Positions 17,494-29,971 are shown, counted from the stretch's first letter. The stretch: 64,000 nt of DNA from JAJPHI01 sp035541875 (GCA_035541875.1 DATKML010000023.1:201389-265388), one strand, 5' to 3'. Program-made: numbers and translations. Notes: a model not told the origin generated them from the letters alone.

Positions 17494-17901
17494 TTACTTC
17501 GAGTCGGCTTTCTTAACGAAGTTGAGTGACGCCGAATTCATGCAATAACGCAGACCGGTCGGCCGCGGACCATCCTCGAACACGTGGCCGAGATGAGCGC
17601 CGCATCGCGAGCAGGTCACTTCAGTCCGCCGCATCCCATAGCTGAAGTCCGGCGTATTCTCGACCTTCGCTTCCTCGATAGGTGCATAGAAGCTCGGCCA
17701 ACCACACCCGGAATCATACTTGGTATCGGACGTGAACAGCTCGTTGCCACAGCATACGCAGAGGTACTTGCCGTCCTGATGCATGTCCCAATATTTACCG
17801 GTAAAGGGGCGCTCAGTACCCTTTTGGCGAGTCACTTCGTACTGTTCAGGCGTCAGCATCTGACGCCATTCTTCTTCGGTCTTATGAATCTTATCGGCCA
17901 T
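17494..17901 (-). CDS. msrB: Peptide-methionine (R)-S-oxide reductase
   Basis: 135 residues of MsrB, which repairs methionine-R-sulfoxide in proteins. Zinc-site cysteines lie in LCVCCGNELF and TCSRCGAHLG; the catalytic cysteine is C120 in LRYCMNSASL, and GCGWPSF is the substrate-binding loop. There is no signal peptide, so it acts in the cytosol. RBS AAGGA precedes ATG 17901. It sits 18 bases after the DyP peroxidase and 15 bases before the ABC ATPase. Pairing methionine repair with a peroxidase suggests an oxidative-stress operon. Confidence 0.95.
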   Translation of the reverse strand: MADKIHKTEEEWRQMLTPEQYEVTRQKGTERPFTGKYWDMHQDGKYLCVCCGNELFTSDTKYDSGCGWPSFYAPIEEAKVENTPDFSYGMRRTEVTCSRCGAHLGHVFEDGPRPTGLRYCMNSASLNFVKKADSK

Positions 17902-17919
17902 GGTAGGAATCCTTTCGTA

Positions 17920-18849
17920 TCATGCCGCCAAAGACTTGAGGACTTCCAATGATGGCACGAAAAAGTTGGTCCCGGACACTGCTGAAGTGAATTCCATCAG
18001 GCGGTCATGCAGCCCGTCGCCTGAGGTTCCGAACATGCGGCTCAACAGTCGCTCCGGGATATCGAGATCTTTGGCGTAAGCGATAAAGAAAAGCCCCGCC
18101 TCGGAAACAGTTCCGTAGGGGAAACTATGACGCACGATCTTCAACTCGACGCCATTTTCCTCAATCGTCGCGCGAGTGATATGCGCTGTCGGCGGTTTCT
18201 CTGCGGCGGGCAGGTCTTCACTATCGGCCTTACGGCGGCCGACGGCTTTCTCCTGATCGACAACACTGAGACCGCTCCACTTCGCGAGGTCGTGGACGTA
18301 GCGCTGCGTGAAGGCATAGCTGCCGCCTGCAAATTCCGGATCGTCGTCGCCAATTAGCGCCGCGGCGCTGCGTTCATCGTCGCCCTTCGGATTCTCTGTG
18401 CCGTCGATAAAGCCAGTCAGGTCGCGCCCGTCGAGATAGCGGAAGCCGTGGACTTCCTGCACGACCTCGACCGCGTCGCCCAGTTCGCGACGAAGCCTCA
18501 TCGCGAGTTCGAAATTGATATCGTGCCGCCTGGAAATGATATGAACGAGCAGATCGCCATCGGTTGCAGGCGCGCTGAGACCTTTGGAGTTGATCGCCTT
18601 GAACGGATGGAGCCCACGCGGACGCCGGCTCGGCGATAGCATATCCCACAGGCTCGCACCAATACCTAAGGCCGAAACCAACATGGCTTCGGGCGCTTTG
18701 GTGGCAATCTCGGCAGTCAGATGCGGTGACTGCGCGCAGACTTTCGCGACCGTTCGCAACGTCGTCGCGCCGCTGTCTCGCACTTTCAGAATCAGAAAGA
18801 GCGCATTTTCGTGGGGTTCTGGAATGATGGCACTTTGCGGATGGGGCAT
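17920..18849 (-). CDS. DyP-type haem peroxidase (YfeX-like)
   Basis: 309 residues from ATG 18849, which has GGGAGA upstream. The frame extends further but only as an overlap with glgP. The DyP motif GFIDG is at 146-150 (distal D149), the probable proximal haem ligand is H223 in TAHITR, and the distal arginine is R240 in KIVRHSFPYG. The C-terminal FFVPSLEVLKSLAA matches the family end. There is no Tat or Sec signal, so it is cytosolic like YfeX, or a possible encapsulin cargo, although no encapsulin gene is present. It lies 70 bases after glgP and 18 before msrB. Confidence 0.92.
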   Translation of the reverse strand: MPHPQSAIIPEPHENALFLILKVRDSGATTLRTVAKVCAQSPHLTAEIATKAPEAMLVSALGIGASLWDMLSPSRRPRGLHPFKAINSKGLSAPATDGDLLVHIISRRHDINFELAMRLRRELGDAVEVVQEVHGFRYLDGRDLTGFIDGTENPKGDDERSAAALIGDDDPEFAGGSYAFTQRYVHDLAKWSGLSVVDQEKAVGRRKADSEDLPAAEKPPTAHITRATIEENGVELKIVRHSFPYGTVSEAGLFFIAYAKDLDIPERLLSRMFGTSGDGLHDRLMEFTSAVSGTNFFVPSLEVLKSLAA

Positions 18850-18919
18850 GGAAATCTCCCGCCCAAAATAGTGCCATCCGTAACTGCCGCGTGCCAGAGC
18901 CTCGACCGATCGTACTGAC

Positions 18920-21370
18920 CTAATCTGACGGCGCCGGAACCGATGACGGCTCCAGGTGCCAGATTTCGCGGGCGTATTCGCGGATAGTCCGATCGCTGGA
19001 GAAGCGACCAATCCGTGCGACGTTGAGAATCGCCTTTTTCGTCCACGATCGGCGGCCGGCATACTCGCGCGACGCTTGATTCTGGGTCTCCAGATACGAG
19101 GCAAAATCCGCCAGCACGAAATAATCGTCGCGTTCGAGCAATACGTCGCGCACCCATCGGAAGAGTTCCGGCTCTCCCGGTGAGAAGCGCCCAGATGCGA
19201 GCTCATCGAGTACCCGCCCGATGCGCGAATCCGATTCGTAGTATTCGCGCGGGCGATAGGCTCCACGCGCCACCAGATCTTCGATCTCGGGCGACGTGAG
19301 TCCGAAAACGAACATATTCTCAGCGCCGACGGCGTCACGAATTTCGATATTCGCACCGTCGAGCGTGCCGATCGTCAGCGCCCCGTTCATTGCGAACTTC
19401 ATGTTCCCGGTACCCGAGGCCTCGCGACCGGCCGTCGAGATTTGCTCCGACAGATCGGCCGCCGGGATAATCCGTTCAGCGAGCGATACGCGATAATCGG
19501 GCACGAAGGCGACCTTCAACATCCCGTGCGTACGCCCATCATTGTTGATGACGCTCGCAATATTGTTGATGAGCTTGATCGTCATCTTCGCCGCCCAGTA
19601 GCCGGGGGCAGCTTTACCCGCCATCAGGTAGGTGCGCGGCACGATCGGTTCGACGCCGTCGTCGACGATCGTGAGGTATTGATGCATGATTCCGAGCGCC
19701 ATCAACAGCTGACGCTTGTACTCATGGATTCGCTTGGCCTGAACATCGAAAAGCGACTCCGGATCGAGATCGATCGCGAGCAAACGATGGATCGTCGTAC
19801 CCAACCGCTCCTTATTGGCGCGCTTAATCGCCGCGAACTCCGCGTGAAAACCTTCGTCTTCGGCAAAAGCCTCAATCTGTTTCAGCCCGTCGAGTCCGGT
19901 AATCCAATCGTCGCCGATAGTCCGCTTAAGAAGCGAGGCAAGCCCCGGATTCGCCATCAGCAGCCATCGCCGCTGCGTGACTCCATTGGTCTTATTGTTG
20001 AAGCGCTCGGGCCAGAGATCGTAAAACTCGGGCACCAGGCGCGTCTTCACCAATTCCGAGTGAAGCTCCGAAACGCCGTTGATCGAGTGGCTGCCGATAA
20101 TCGCCAGATGTGCCATCCGAATTTCGCCGCCGTTGTTGTCGTCGACGATCGAAACCCGGCGCAGCTTCTCCGCATCGCCATCCCATCGGACTGAAGCTTC
20201 AGTCAAAAAGCGCTGATTAATCTCGAGGATAATCTGGAGATGGCGCGGGAGAACATGCTCGAGCATCCCTATCGGCCAACGCTCCAGCGCTTCGGGGAGC
20301 AGCGTATGATTAGTGAAGGCGATCGTCTCGCGCGTCACTTCCCAGGCGGTCTCCCAGACAAAGGCGTGTTCATCGACCAGCAGGCGCATCAGTTCCGCCA
20401 CGGCGAGCGCCGGATGCGTGTCGTTGAGCTGGATTGCAACCTTTGAGGCGAAATCGCGCAGATCGTCCCCGCGCCGCATGTAACCGCGCAGAATATCGCG
20501 CAGCGCACAGGCCACGAAAAAGTATTCTTGCAGGAGACGCAGTTCGCGCCCCGCCCTTACCTGGTCCGAAGGATAGAGGACCTTGGAGAGGGTTTCCGAA
20601 AGGATCTTCTGATCGACGGCTTTCACGTAGTCGCCGGAATTGAAAATCCGGATATCGAATTCGTTTGAGGCCCGCGCGGCAAAGAGCCGGACGTAGTTCA
20701 CAACCCCGTCGCCATAGCCCGCGATCGGCAGATCGGACGGAACCCCGACCAGGAAGCGCTGATCGACCCATCGCGGGCGATACTTGCCATTAGGGAGCGT
20801 GCGATGCTCGATTCGCCCGTATACAGGAATCATGCACGATTCTTCGGGTCGCGGGATTAGCCACGGCGAGGTCTCGCGCTGCCATGCATCGGGCTGTTCA
20901 ACCTGATGGCCGTCACGAATCTCTTGGCGAAAGAGGCCAAATTCGTAATTGATCCCGTAGCCGTAACCGGGCATCCCCAACGTCGCCATCGAGTCGAGAA
21001 AGCAGGCCGCCAGCCGTCCCAAGCCGCCGTTGCCCAAGGCAGCGTCGGGTTCTTCGTCGAGCAGGGTTTGCAGATCGACCCCGCGCTCGGCCAGAAAGTA
21101 ACGGCACTCCTCCAGAATCCCCAGGTTATGGAGATTGTTCTCGAGCGACCGACCAATCAGAAACTCAAGTGATAGGTAGTACAGCCGCTTGGCGTCCTTG
21201 CGCGTGGCCTTGGCGTTGGATTCCAACATCCGATGGACCAGCAGGTCGCGCACCGCCATCGCGGTCGCGGTGTACCAATCGTGTTTGCGCAACTCCGCAC
21301 GTGGTTTGGCCAGAGTAAAGTGCAGATGATGCTCGATCAGGGATGCTAACAACGGCGAATCCTGGCTCAC
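18920..21370 (-). CDS. glgP: Glycogen phosphorylase
   Basis: 816 residues, normal for bacterial glycogen/maltodextrin phosphorylase, which releases glucose-1-phosphate from alpha-1,4-glucans. The PLP lysine lies in ASGTGNMKFAMNG near residue 660, followed by LTIGTLDGANIEI. The N-terminal LGNGGLGRLAACFLDSMA and YGINYEFGLF segments form the active site. The start is GTG at 21370 with GAGGGGGAA upstream. No glgA/B/C or debranching enzyme is in the window. It is the first gene of the leftward run with the DyP peroxidase, msrB and the ABC exporter, although the 70-base gap after it could separate the transcripts. Confidence 0.96.
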   Translation of the reverse strand: MSQDSPLLASLIEHHLHFTLAKPRAELRKHDWYTATAMAVRDLLVHRMLESNAKATRKDAKRLYYLSLEFLIGRSLENNLHNLGILEECRYFLAERGVDLQTLLDEEPDAALGNGGLGRLAACFLDSMATLGMPGYGYGINYEFGLFRQEIRDGHQVEQPDAWQRETSPWLIPRPEESCMIPVYGRIEHRTLPNGKYRPRWVDQRFLVGVPSDLPIAGYGDGVVNYVRLFAARASNEFDIRIFNSGDYVKAVDQKILSETLSKVLYPSDQVRAGRELRLLQEYFFVACALRDILRGYMRRGDDLRDFASKVAIQLNDTHPALAVAELMRLLVDEHAFVWETAWEVTRETIAFTNHTLLPEALERWPIGMLEHVLPRHLQIILEINQRFLTEASVRWDGDAEKLRRVSIVDDNNGGEIRMAHLAIIGSHSINGVSELHSELVKTRLVPEFYDLWPERFNNKTNGVTQRRWLLMANPGLASLLKRTIGDDWITGLDGLKQIEAFAEDEGFHAEFAAIKRANKERLGTTIHRLLAIDLDPESLFDVQAKRIHEYKRQLLMALGIMHQYLTIVDDGVEPIVPRTYLMAGKAAPGYWAAKMTIKLINNIASVINNDGRTHGMLKVAFVPDYRVSLAERIIPAADLSEQISTAGREASGTGNMKFAMNGALTIGTLDGANIEIRDAVGAENMFVFGLTSPEIEDLVARGAYRPREYYESDSRIGRVLDELASGRFSPGEPELFRWVRDVLLERDDYFVLADFASYLETQNQASREYAGRRSWTKKAILNVARIGRFSSDRTIREYAREIWHLEPSSVPAPSD

Positions 21371-21635
21371 AGCGGACAGAGTTCCCCCTCTTCAATCACC
21401 GTTGAACGCAACAACCGATCCAGCGCCATTCCACGATCGCTAGAGAGATTCATTAATGAGTTTATAGTAGCAATAAGGACTTAATTTGCCTAGTGTTATT
21501 CAAGCAGCGTCATGCGGGCCTAGCCTCGATTGACTGATTTTTGAGCATCTCTAACGTCAATCGTACACTCCGCGATCAACCGCTTGAAGCAGGCCCGATT
21601 GAAGCATCCTGCAACAGTGCTCAATATGTACTGCG

Positions 21636-22970
21636 ATGAGCCGACCGATCACCGCTTCCCGTGCACGCTCCGACCTCATCCGGATTTTCGCCAGTGCCGT
21701 CGCATCGGTCGACCCTCGACGCGTCGTTGCGCGGGCGCTCAGTGGCTCGATTCCGGACCACTCGGAAATCAAAGCGCTCCTTGAGGAAGCTCCCCGGATT
21801 AAGGTTCTCGCGGTCGGTAAGGCGGCGATCGGGATGGCGACCCAAGCGCGAACGGGGCTTGGGCCGCGAATCACAGGTGGTTTAATTATCTCTCCGGCTC
21901 CGCTGGGAGGGACTTCTCTTCCGGCCGGATTTCGCCAAATTACCGCTTCCCATCCTCTACCCGATGCGTCATCGGAGGAGGCGGGTCGCGCAGCACTGGA
22001 TTTGGCTGACCGAGTTGAAGACAGCGAGATACTGCTCTTCCTGCTCAGCGGAGGCGCGTCCGCCTTGATGTGTGCTCCTGCGGAGGGGATCGGGCTGGCC
22101 GACAAGATAGCGGTAACCTCGTCGCTGATGCGCTCCGGCGCTTCGATTCGCGAAATCAACACCGTCCGTAAGCATCTGTCGGCCATCAAAGGCGGCGGCT
22201 TGCTTCGAAGGCTGAATGGCTCGTCGCGGATGCTAAGTCTTATCCTTTCAGATGTCCCCGGCGACGATCTCGCCACGATCGGATCAGGGCCAACGGTCGC
22301 CGATCCGACCAGCTTCGTCGACGCGATCGGCGTGCTGAAGCGGCGGAAACTCTGGGGACGTACTCCCGAGGCGGTGCGCGAGCGACTCGAACGCGGCAAC
22401 GCCGGCGAACTCGCAGAGACCTTGAAGAGCGGCGATCCCGCCGCAGGACGCGTCATCAACGCGATTATCGGCAACAATGCTACTGCGCAGGATGTGGCTA
22501 CAGAGGCTGCACGTGCTCTCGGTTACACAGTCGAGCGATGGGGCAATTTAAACCGCGATGCGGAGACGGTCGGGCGCGATTTCGCCACCTATATCGGCGG
22601 AATCACGGAGGAACGTGTCTGCGTGATCGCTGGTGGCGAACCTGTCGTAACCGTGAGAGGTAGCGGTCGGGGCGGACGGGCGCAGCATTGCGCGCTTGCT
22701 ACGGCGATCGGGCTCGATTCCGGTAATCGCGACGCTCGGATCTGCGCGCTCTTCGCGGGGACCGACGGTATCGATGGTCCGACCGACGCGGCCGGAGCGA
22801 TCATCAGTCCGGCGACAGTCGAGCGTGGACGCGAGGCCAAGCTCGACGCGGCAACGACTCTCGCGCACAACGATGCTTATCCTTATTTCAAAGGATTAGG
22901 CGATTTGCTTGTCACGGGACCGACTGGCACCAATGTTACGGACCTCTTTATCGGACTGATTAACTACTGA
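21636..22970 (+). CDS. Glycerate 2-kinase (MOFRL family)
   Basis: 444 residues of the GckA/TtuD group: an N-terminal DUF4147 domain (VLAVGKAAIGMA, LLSGGASALMCAPAEG, NTVRKHLSAIKGGGL) and a C-terminal MOFRL domain with GTDGIDGPTDAAGA. It phosphorylates D-glycerate to 2-phosphoglycerate. It is followed at 100 bases by an isocitrate dehydrogenase gene in the same direction. Some members were annotated as hydroxypyruvate reductases; the motifs here are those of the kinases. Upstream is a 265-base divergent region shared with glgP. Confidence 0.92.
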   Translation: MSRPITASRARSDLIRIFASAVASVDPRRVVARALSGSIPDHSEIKALLEEAPRIKVLAVGKAAIGMATQARTGLGPRITGGLIISPAPLGGTSLPAGFRQITASHPLPDASSEEAGRAALDLADRVEDSEILLFLLSGGASALMCAPAEGIGLADKIAVTSSLMRSGASIREINTVRKHLSAIKGGGLLRRLNGSSRMLSLILSDVPGDDLATIGSGPTVADPTSFVDAIGVLKRRKLWGRTPEAVRERLERGNAGELAETLKSGDPAAGRVINAIIGNNATAQDVATEAARALGYTVERWGNLNRDAETVGRDFATYIGGITEERVCVIAGGEPVVTVRGSGRGGRAQHCALATAIGLDSGNRDARICALFAGTDGIDGPTDAAGAIISPATVERGREAKLDAATTLAHNDAYPYFKGLGDLLVTGPTGTNVTDLFIGLINY

Positions 22971-23070
22971 TTAGAACCAAGCATCAAAGAACCGCGGTAT
23001 GGATATTGCTGGCTCCTGATTACGAGAGGAGCGGTGTCAGTTTAGTGCCGCAAAATGGAGTGGATCGGGC

Positions 23071-24138
23071 GTGAGCAGCAACCCAAAGCGTAGAGGTGCA
23101 ACTAACGGCGTACGCGCCGTGACTCTGATTCCCGGCGACGGAATTGGTCCCGAAGTCATAGGTGCGGCGATGGCCGTGCTCGAAGCGACTGGACTCAAAA
23201 TCGCTTGGGATCGTCAGGAAGCCGGGGCGACGGCCTTCAAGAAAACAGGCACGCCAGTACCCGACGTTCTGATCAAATCCCTCAAGCGCACCGGCGTTGC
23301 TCTCAAGGGACCACTTGAGACGCGCGTTGGCGAGGGCTATCGCTCGATTAACGTCTACCTGCGCAAAACCTTCAACCTCTATGCGAACCTGCGCCCGACG
23401 CATAGCTTCGAGGGCGTCCATACGCCTTTTCGCAACGTCGACCTCGTCGTCGTGCGCGAAAACACCGAGGACCTCTACGCCGGAATTGAGCATCAGGTGG
23501 CGCCCGGAATCGTCGAGAGCGTGAAGGTGATAACGGCGCGCGCCTCACGACGTATCGCGCACTTCGCCTTCGACTATGCGCGCCGCAACGGTCGCAAGCT
23601 GGTTACCGCGATCCATAAGGCCAACATCATGAAGCTCTCCGACGGCCTGTTCCTTAAATGCGCACGGCAGGTCGCCAAGGAGTATCCGGATATCCGCTAC
23701 GAGGAGCAGATCGTCGATGCGGCTTGTATGCGGTTGGTGAGCAAGCCGTCGGCTTTCGATGTTCTCCTGCTCGAAAATCTCTACGGCGATATCGTTTCGG
23801 ATTTGTGCGCCGGACTCGTCGGCGGACTCGGTGTGGTCCCAGGCGCGAACTATGGCGAGCGCGGCGCGATCTTCGAGGCCGTTCATGGCACGGCACCGGA
23901 TATCGCGGGCAAGAATATCGCCAATCCGGTGGCGGCGGTTCTCTCTTCCGCGATGCTCGCGGATTACCTTGGTGATAATCGCGGAGCCGAGCAGATTAGG
24001 CGCGCCGTCGGTGAAGTCCTGCGTGACGGTCGGACGCTTACACCAGACCTTGGCGGCAAGGCTACGACTACCCAGATGACGGTGGCGATTTTGCGCGCGA
24101 TGGGGGTGCGGGAGGAGCGTCAGGTCTCGCTCGCCTGA
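23071..24138 (+). CDS. NAD-type isocitrate dehydrogenase (IDH3/IMDH-like family)
   Basis: 355 residues of the beta-decarboxylating dehydrogenase family. Visible are LIPGDGIGPEV, the substrate loop NVYLRKTFNLYANLRP, ENTEDLYAG, the KANIMK catalytic lysine region and HGTAPDIAGKNIANP. The STN-R type loop and short length match NAD-dependent isocitrate or homoisocitrate dehydrogenases more than LeuB, and isocitrate is the best guess. The GTG at 23071 has GGAG upstream. With acnA 3 kb downstream, it supports an NAD-linked oxidative TCA branch. Cofactor choice is inferred. Confidence 0.85.
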   Translation: MSSNPKRRGATNGVRAVTLIPGDGIGPEVIGAAMAVLEATGLKIAWDRQEAGATAFKKTGTPVPDVLIKSLKRTGVALKGPLETRVGEGYRSINVYLRKTFNLYANLRPTHSFEGVHTPFRNVDLVVVRENTEDLYAGIEHQVAPGIVESVKVITARASRRIAHFAFDYARRNGRKLVTAIHKANIMKLSDGLFLKCARQVAKEYPDIRYEEQIVDAACMRLVSKPSAFDVLLLENLYGDIVSDLCAGLVGGLGVVPGANYGERGAIFEAVHGTAPDIAGKNIANPVAAVLSSAMLADYLGDNRGAEQIRRAVGEVLRDGRTLTPDLGGKATTTQMTVAILRAMGVREERQVSLA

Positions 24139-24188
24139 AACGCTTCGCCGGACTTCCGATCGGCCTGTCGGTTGGTTATTTTCCAAGC

Positions 24189-24791
24189 ATGGCGAACCCA
24201 CCCACAGCCAAAGATAGGCCGCGGCTGCCACCCGGACAGACGCTTGTTAGCGATTTCCCGGTCCTGAGCTACGGCCCAACTCCGCGCTTCAATCCCGCCA
24301 AGTGGGATTTCCACGTGATGGGTTTGGTCGAGCGGACACTGCGCTTCACATGGGAGGAGTTCAAAGCTCTGCCCGCGGTCAGCCAGGTAGCCGATTTTCA
24401 TTGTGTCACTTCGTGGTCTCGCTACGACAATAAGTGGGACGGGATCCCGACACGCTTCTTCGCCGAGCAGGCGGCCGTCAAACCCGAGGCCAAGTTCGTC
24501 TTTATTCTTTGCGACGGCGGGTACACCACCAATCTGCCGCTCGACGAGTTTCTCGATAACGACGCGATGTTCGCGTTGCGTCACGACGGCAAGAACCTCG
24601 AACCCGATCACGGCTACCCCGTGCGACTGGTCGTGCCGAAGCTCTATGCATGGAAGAGCGCGAAGTGGGTGCGGGCAATCGAGTTCACCGCCAAGGATAG
24701 ACGCGGCTTCTGGGAGGTTCGTGGCTATCACAACCACGGCGATCCCTGGACCGAAGAGCGCTATTCCTACCAGGAAGAGTCCGACGAGTGA
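24189..24791 (+). CDS. SuoX/YedY-like molybdopterin oxidoreductase, single domain
   Basis: 200 residues comprising only the sulfite-oxidase Mo-cofactor domain. The molybdenum-ligating cysteine is C72 in DFHCVTSWSR; PDHGYPVRLVVPKLYAWKSAKWV and the RGYHNHGDPWTEERY end are conserved in small cytosolic members. There is no Tat signal, haem domain or dimerisation domain, unlike plant or animal sulfite oxidase and unlike exported YedY. The physiological substrate of this short subgroup is unknown. It lies 50 bases after the isocitrate dehydrogenase and 48 before glpD. Confidence 0.88.
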   Translation: MANPPTAKDRPRLPPGQTLVSDFPVLSYGPTPRFNPAKWDFHVMGLVERTLRFTWEEFKALPAVSQVADFHCVTSWSRYDNKWDGIPTRFFAEQAAVKPEAKFVFILCDGGYTTNLPLDEFLDNDAMFALRHDGKNLEPDHGYPVRLVVPKLYAWKSAKWVRAIEFTAKDRRGFWEVRGYHNHGDPWTEERYSYQEESDE

Positions 24792-24839
24792 CGCGCGGTC
24801 AGCGCGGCTAGCCCGTCGGCACGGCGTGAGCGCGATGGC

Positions 24840-26477
24840 GTGAGTTCCACCGACGATCGCCTCGCCTGTCAAACTCTGGATCGCGCCGCGATCCTCGAGC
24901 GCCTGCGTTTCGAATCTTTCGACCTCGCGATTATCGGCGGCGGTATCAACGGTGCCGCAATCGCCCGTGACGCTGCGCTCCGCGGCCTGCGTGTGGCGCT
25001 GGTCGACAAGGGCGATTTTGCGAACGCTACATCGTCTCGCTCTTCGAAGCTGATTCACGGGGGGCTCCGCTACCTGCCGCAGGGACAAATCGGGATGGTC
25101 TTCAAAGCGCTACGCGAACGCGAGCGTCTCCGCCATCTCGCGGCGCCTCATCTGGTCTCTCCGATTCGCTTCCTGCTCCCCTTCTATCGCCGACGACGGC
25201 CAGGTCGTCTCGCCTTGATTGCTGGACTCACACTGTATGACTGGATGGCGCGAACACCGCGAGCCGAACGCCACCATCTGATGACCTCGGCGCATATCCA
25301 GGAGATTGAACCGGGGTTGCGCGCGGAAGGTTTGGTCGGCGGTGCGACCTATATCGACGGACGGGGTGACGACGCGCGAATCACAATCGAAAATCTGCTC
25401 GACGCGTCGTACAACGGCGCAGCGATTCTCAACTACGCAGCCGTTGAAGCCTTCACGCGTTCAGGAACCGCGTTGAACGGGATGGTCGTTCGAGACCTGG
25501 AGCAGGACGCACCGTTCGAAGTCCGGGCACGCCTGATGATCAACGCTGCGGGACCATGGGTCGATGATATGCGCCGGCTCGACCATCCCTCATCGCCACC
25601 CTGCGCTCGACTGACCAAGGGAATCCATATCGTCGTCGCGAAGGAACGTCTCCCTGTTCGGGAGGCTCTGGTCCTGACCGATCATAGCGGTCGGATTATC
25701 TTCGTGATGCCGCATGGAGGCCACGTCCTTATCGGCACTACCGACACCGACTTTACTGGGGATCGCGAGCATCTGATGGTCGAGACGGAGGAAATTGAAT
25801 ACCTGCTTGGTGTCGTTGAAGACGCCCTACCCGATTTTCGTTTGAGCACCGCCGACGTGGTTGCCGCGTTCGCAGGACTCCGCGTATTGCCACGTGCAGA
25901 AGGAGACCTGCGACCTTCGTCGGTGCCGCGCGAGGAGTTGGTTATCGAGAGTACCTCCGGTCTCATCTCGATCGCGGGCGGCAAGCTCACCACCCATCGT
26001 GCGATAGCCGAGAATGTCGTCGATAGCGCCGTTGCGCGGCTCGCGATCAACGCCCTGCCCTGCGTCACCACGTCGATACCGCTGCCGGGAGCACGAGCCT
26101 CAAAAAGCGGAGATGCGGCCCTGCGTGCGCTCCCGCAATTTGCACGCGACGTGCTCAAGAGTCGCTATGGAAATCGCGCCGGAATAGTCGCTGCGATCGC
26201 ATCTAGCGACCTCTCCCTGACGCGACCGCTTTCCGTCGACGCCCCGGCGATTGGCGCTGAAGTCATCTTCGCCGTGCGCCTTGAGATGGCCCGCTCTGTG
26301 GGTGATTTCCTGATTCGTCGTACGGCGATGACATGGCGCGCACCACAGGCCGCGTTAACGGCAGGCCCAGCCGTAGCCCATCTGATGGCCGCTGAGCTGC
26401 GCTGGTCGTCGGAACGAGAAGCAAGGGAACTGGAGCGCTTCAGACTCGAGTCGAAACCTCTCCTACGTTCGGAGTGA
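24840..26477 (+). CDS. glpD: FAD-dependent glycerol-3-phosphate dehydrogenase
   Basis: 545 residues. The FAD-binding glycine motif IIGGGINGAAIARDA is at 31-45, followed by SSRSSKLIHGGLRYL, the GlpD signature. HGGHVLIGTTDTDFTGD and the C-terminal helical DAO_C domain complete it. It oxidises glycerol-3-phosphate to DHAP at the inner membrane, reducing quinone. The start is GTG 24840. No glpK or glpF is adjacent; the nearest carbon-flow partner is glycerate kinase. It converges with the DUF4337 gene 7 bases away. Confidence 0.93.
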   Translation: MSSTDDRLACQTLDRAAILERLRFESFDLAIIGGGINGAAIARDAALRGLRVALVDKGDFANATSSRSSKLIHGGLRYLPQGQIGMVFKALRERERLRHLAAPHLVSPIRFLLPFYRRRRPGRLALIAGLTLYDWMARTPRAERHHLMTSAHIQEIEPGLRAEGLVGGATYIDGRGDDARITIENLLDASYNGAAILNYAAVEAFTRSGTALNGMVVRDLEQDAPFEVRARLMINAAGPWVDDMRRLDHPSSPPCARLTKGIHIVVAKERLPVREALVLTDHSGRIIFVMPHGGHVLIGTTDTDFTGDREHLMVETEEIEYLLGVVEDALPDFRLSTADVVAAFAGLRVLPRAEGDLRPSSVPREELVIESTSGLISIAGGKLTTHRAIAENVVDSAVARLAINALPCVTTSIPLPGARASKSGDAALRALPQFARDVLKSRYGNRAGIVAAIASSDLSLTRPLSVDAPAIGAEVIFAVRLEMARSVGDFLIRRTAMTWRAPQAALTAGPAVAHLMAAELRWSSEREARELERFRLESKPLLRSE

Positions 26478-26484
26478 AGGGGAC

Positions 26485-27069
26485 TCACAGGAAAGTCGTC
26501 AGAAAAAGTCCGCCGCCACCGAGTCCAACTACGACCGATATCAACCAGATCAGCCGCGTCTTCGTCAGCGCGGCGATTGCCGCCAGCGCTATCGCCACCT
26601 GAAACAGCGCGACGCTGTTGGCGAATCGATGGTGCTGATGAAGCAGGTGGGTCGCTTCCTCGGACTTGCGATCGCGTTCGGCCTCCTTCTGCTTCGCATC
26701 CTCCGCGATGGCCTTCTGCTCAGCCGCGTAACGGCTCTGCTCAGCCGCCAATTCCGGTGGTGCAGCCTTGCCGGCGGCAGCCCAGATAGCGGCCGTAGAA
26801 GCCTGAATCGCGGCCTTGATCCCCTTGGCTTGATAGTCCGTCCAAAGATCGGAGGCCTGATTTTGCAATTGATTCGACTCCGCCTTCAAAACCAAGGCCT
26901 CATTGATACTCCCGCCCGCCATCAACGCGGAAACCGCCGCGAGGGCCGCAAAGAGCGCCGTCGTGAGAGCGATCGCTCTCAGGAGTCCTCGGCCTTCCCG
27001 TTCGCTTTCTCTTTCTTCTTCGAGTTCATCGCGAAGTTCCGCGTTTTCGACTTCCGGCTCTTCGGGCAT
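26485..27069 (-). CDS. DUF4337 membrane protein
   Basis: 194 residues: a very acidic N-terminus (about 27 residues rich in Glu), a membrane helix near 31-51, a long charged helical region (70-145) likely to be coiled coil, and two C-terminal membrane helices (SVALFQVAIALAAIAAL, LIWLISVVVGLGGGG). This layout is that of DUF4337, a family with no known activity. A strong RBS (AGGAGGAG) precedes ATG 27069. It is divergent from acnA across about 210 bases. Confidence 0.82.
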   Translation of the reverse strand: MPEEPEVENAELRDELEEERESEREGRGLLRAIALTTALFAALAAVSALMAGGSINEALVLKAESNQLQNQASDLWTDYQAKGIKAAIQASTAAIWAAAGKAAPPELAAEQSRYAAEQKAIAEDAKQKEAERDRKSEEATHLLHQHHRFANSVALFQVAIALAAIAALTKTRLIWLISVVVGLGGGGLFLTTFL

Positions 27070-27283
27070 GACGGCTCCTCCTGTGGCCTGACGCTTCGTT
27101 CTTGCAAATTCGCTACTTTAGTCTGATGCGGAAAGCGCGCGAAGGCGCTCCCGCGGTGCCGAATAATGCTCGATCAGCTTTAGGTCTGATCGAGCACACG
27201 CTATCTTGTTCGGCGTAAAATTCAGTTCGACTGAGCTACCCTCGGGCGGTCCCGAAGGCAAATTTGAGAGAAACGGCGGAATC

Positions 27284-29956
<2,673 letters not shown>

Positions 29957-29971
29957 AAGCGACGATCAGCA

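Noticed and set aside
18850..19356. N-terminal extension of the DyP peroxidase frame
   Set aside because: It overlaps glgP on the same strand and lacks peroxidase similarity; ATG 18849 with a good ribosome site fits the family length.
24120..25088. 322-codon leftward frame over the SuoX-like gene and glpD
   Set aside because: Spans two clear genes on the opposite strand and shows no domain.
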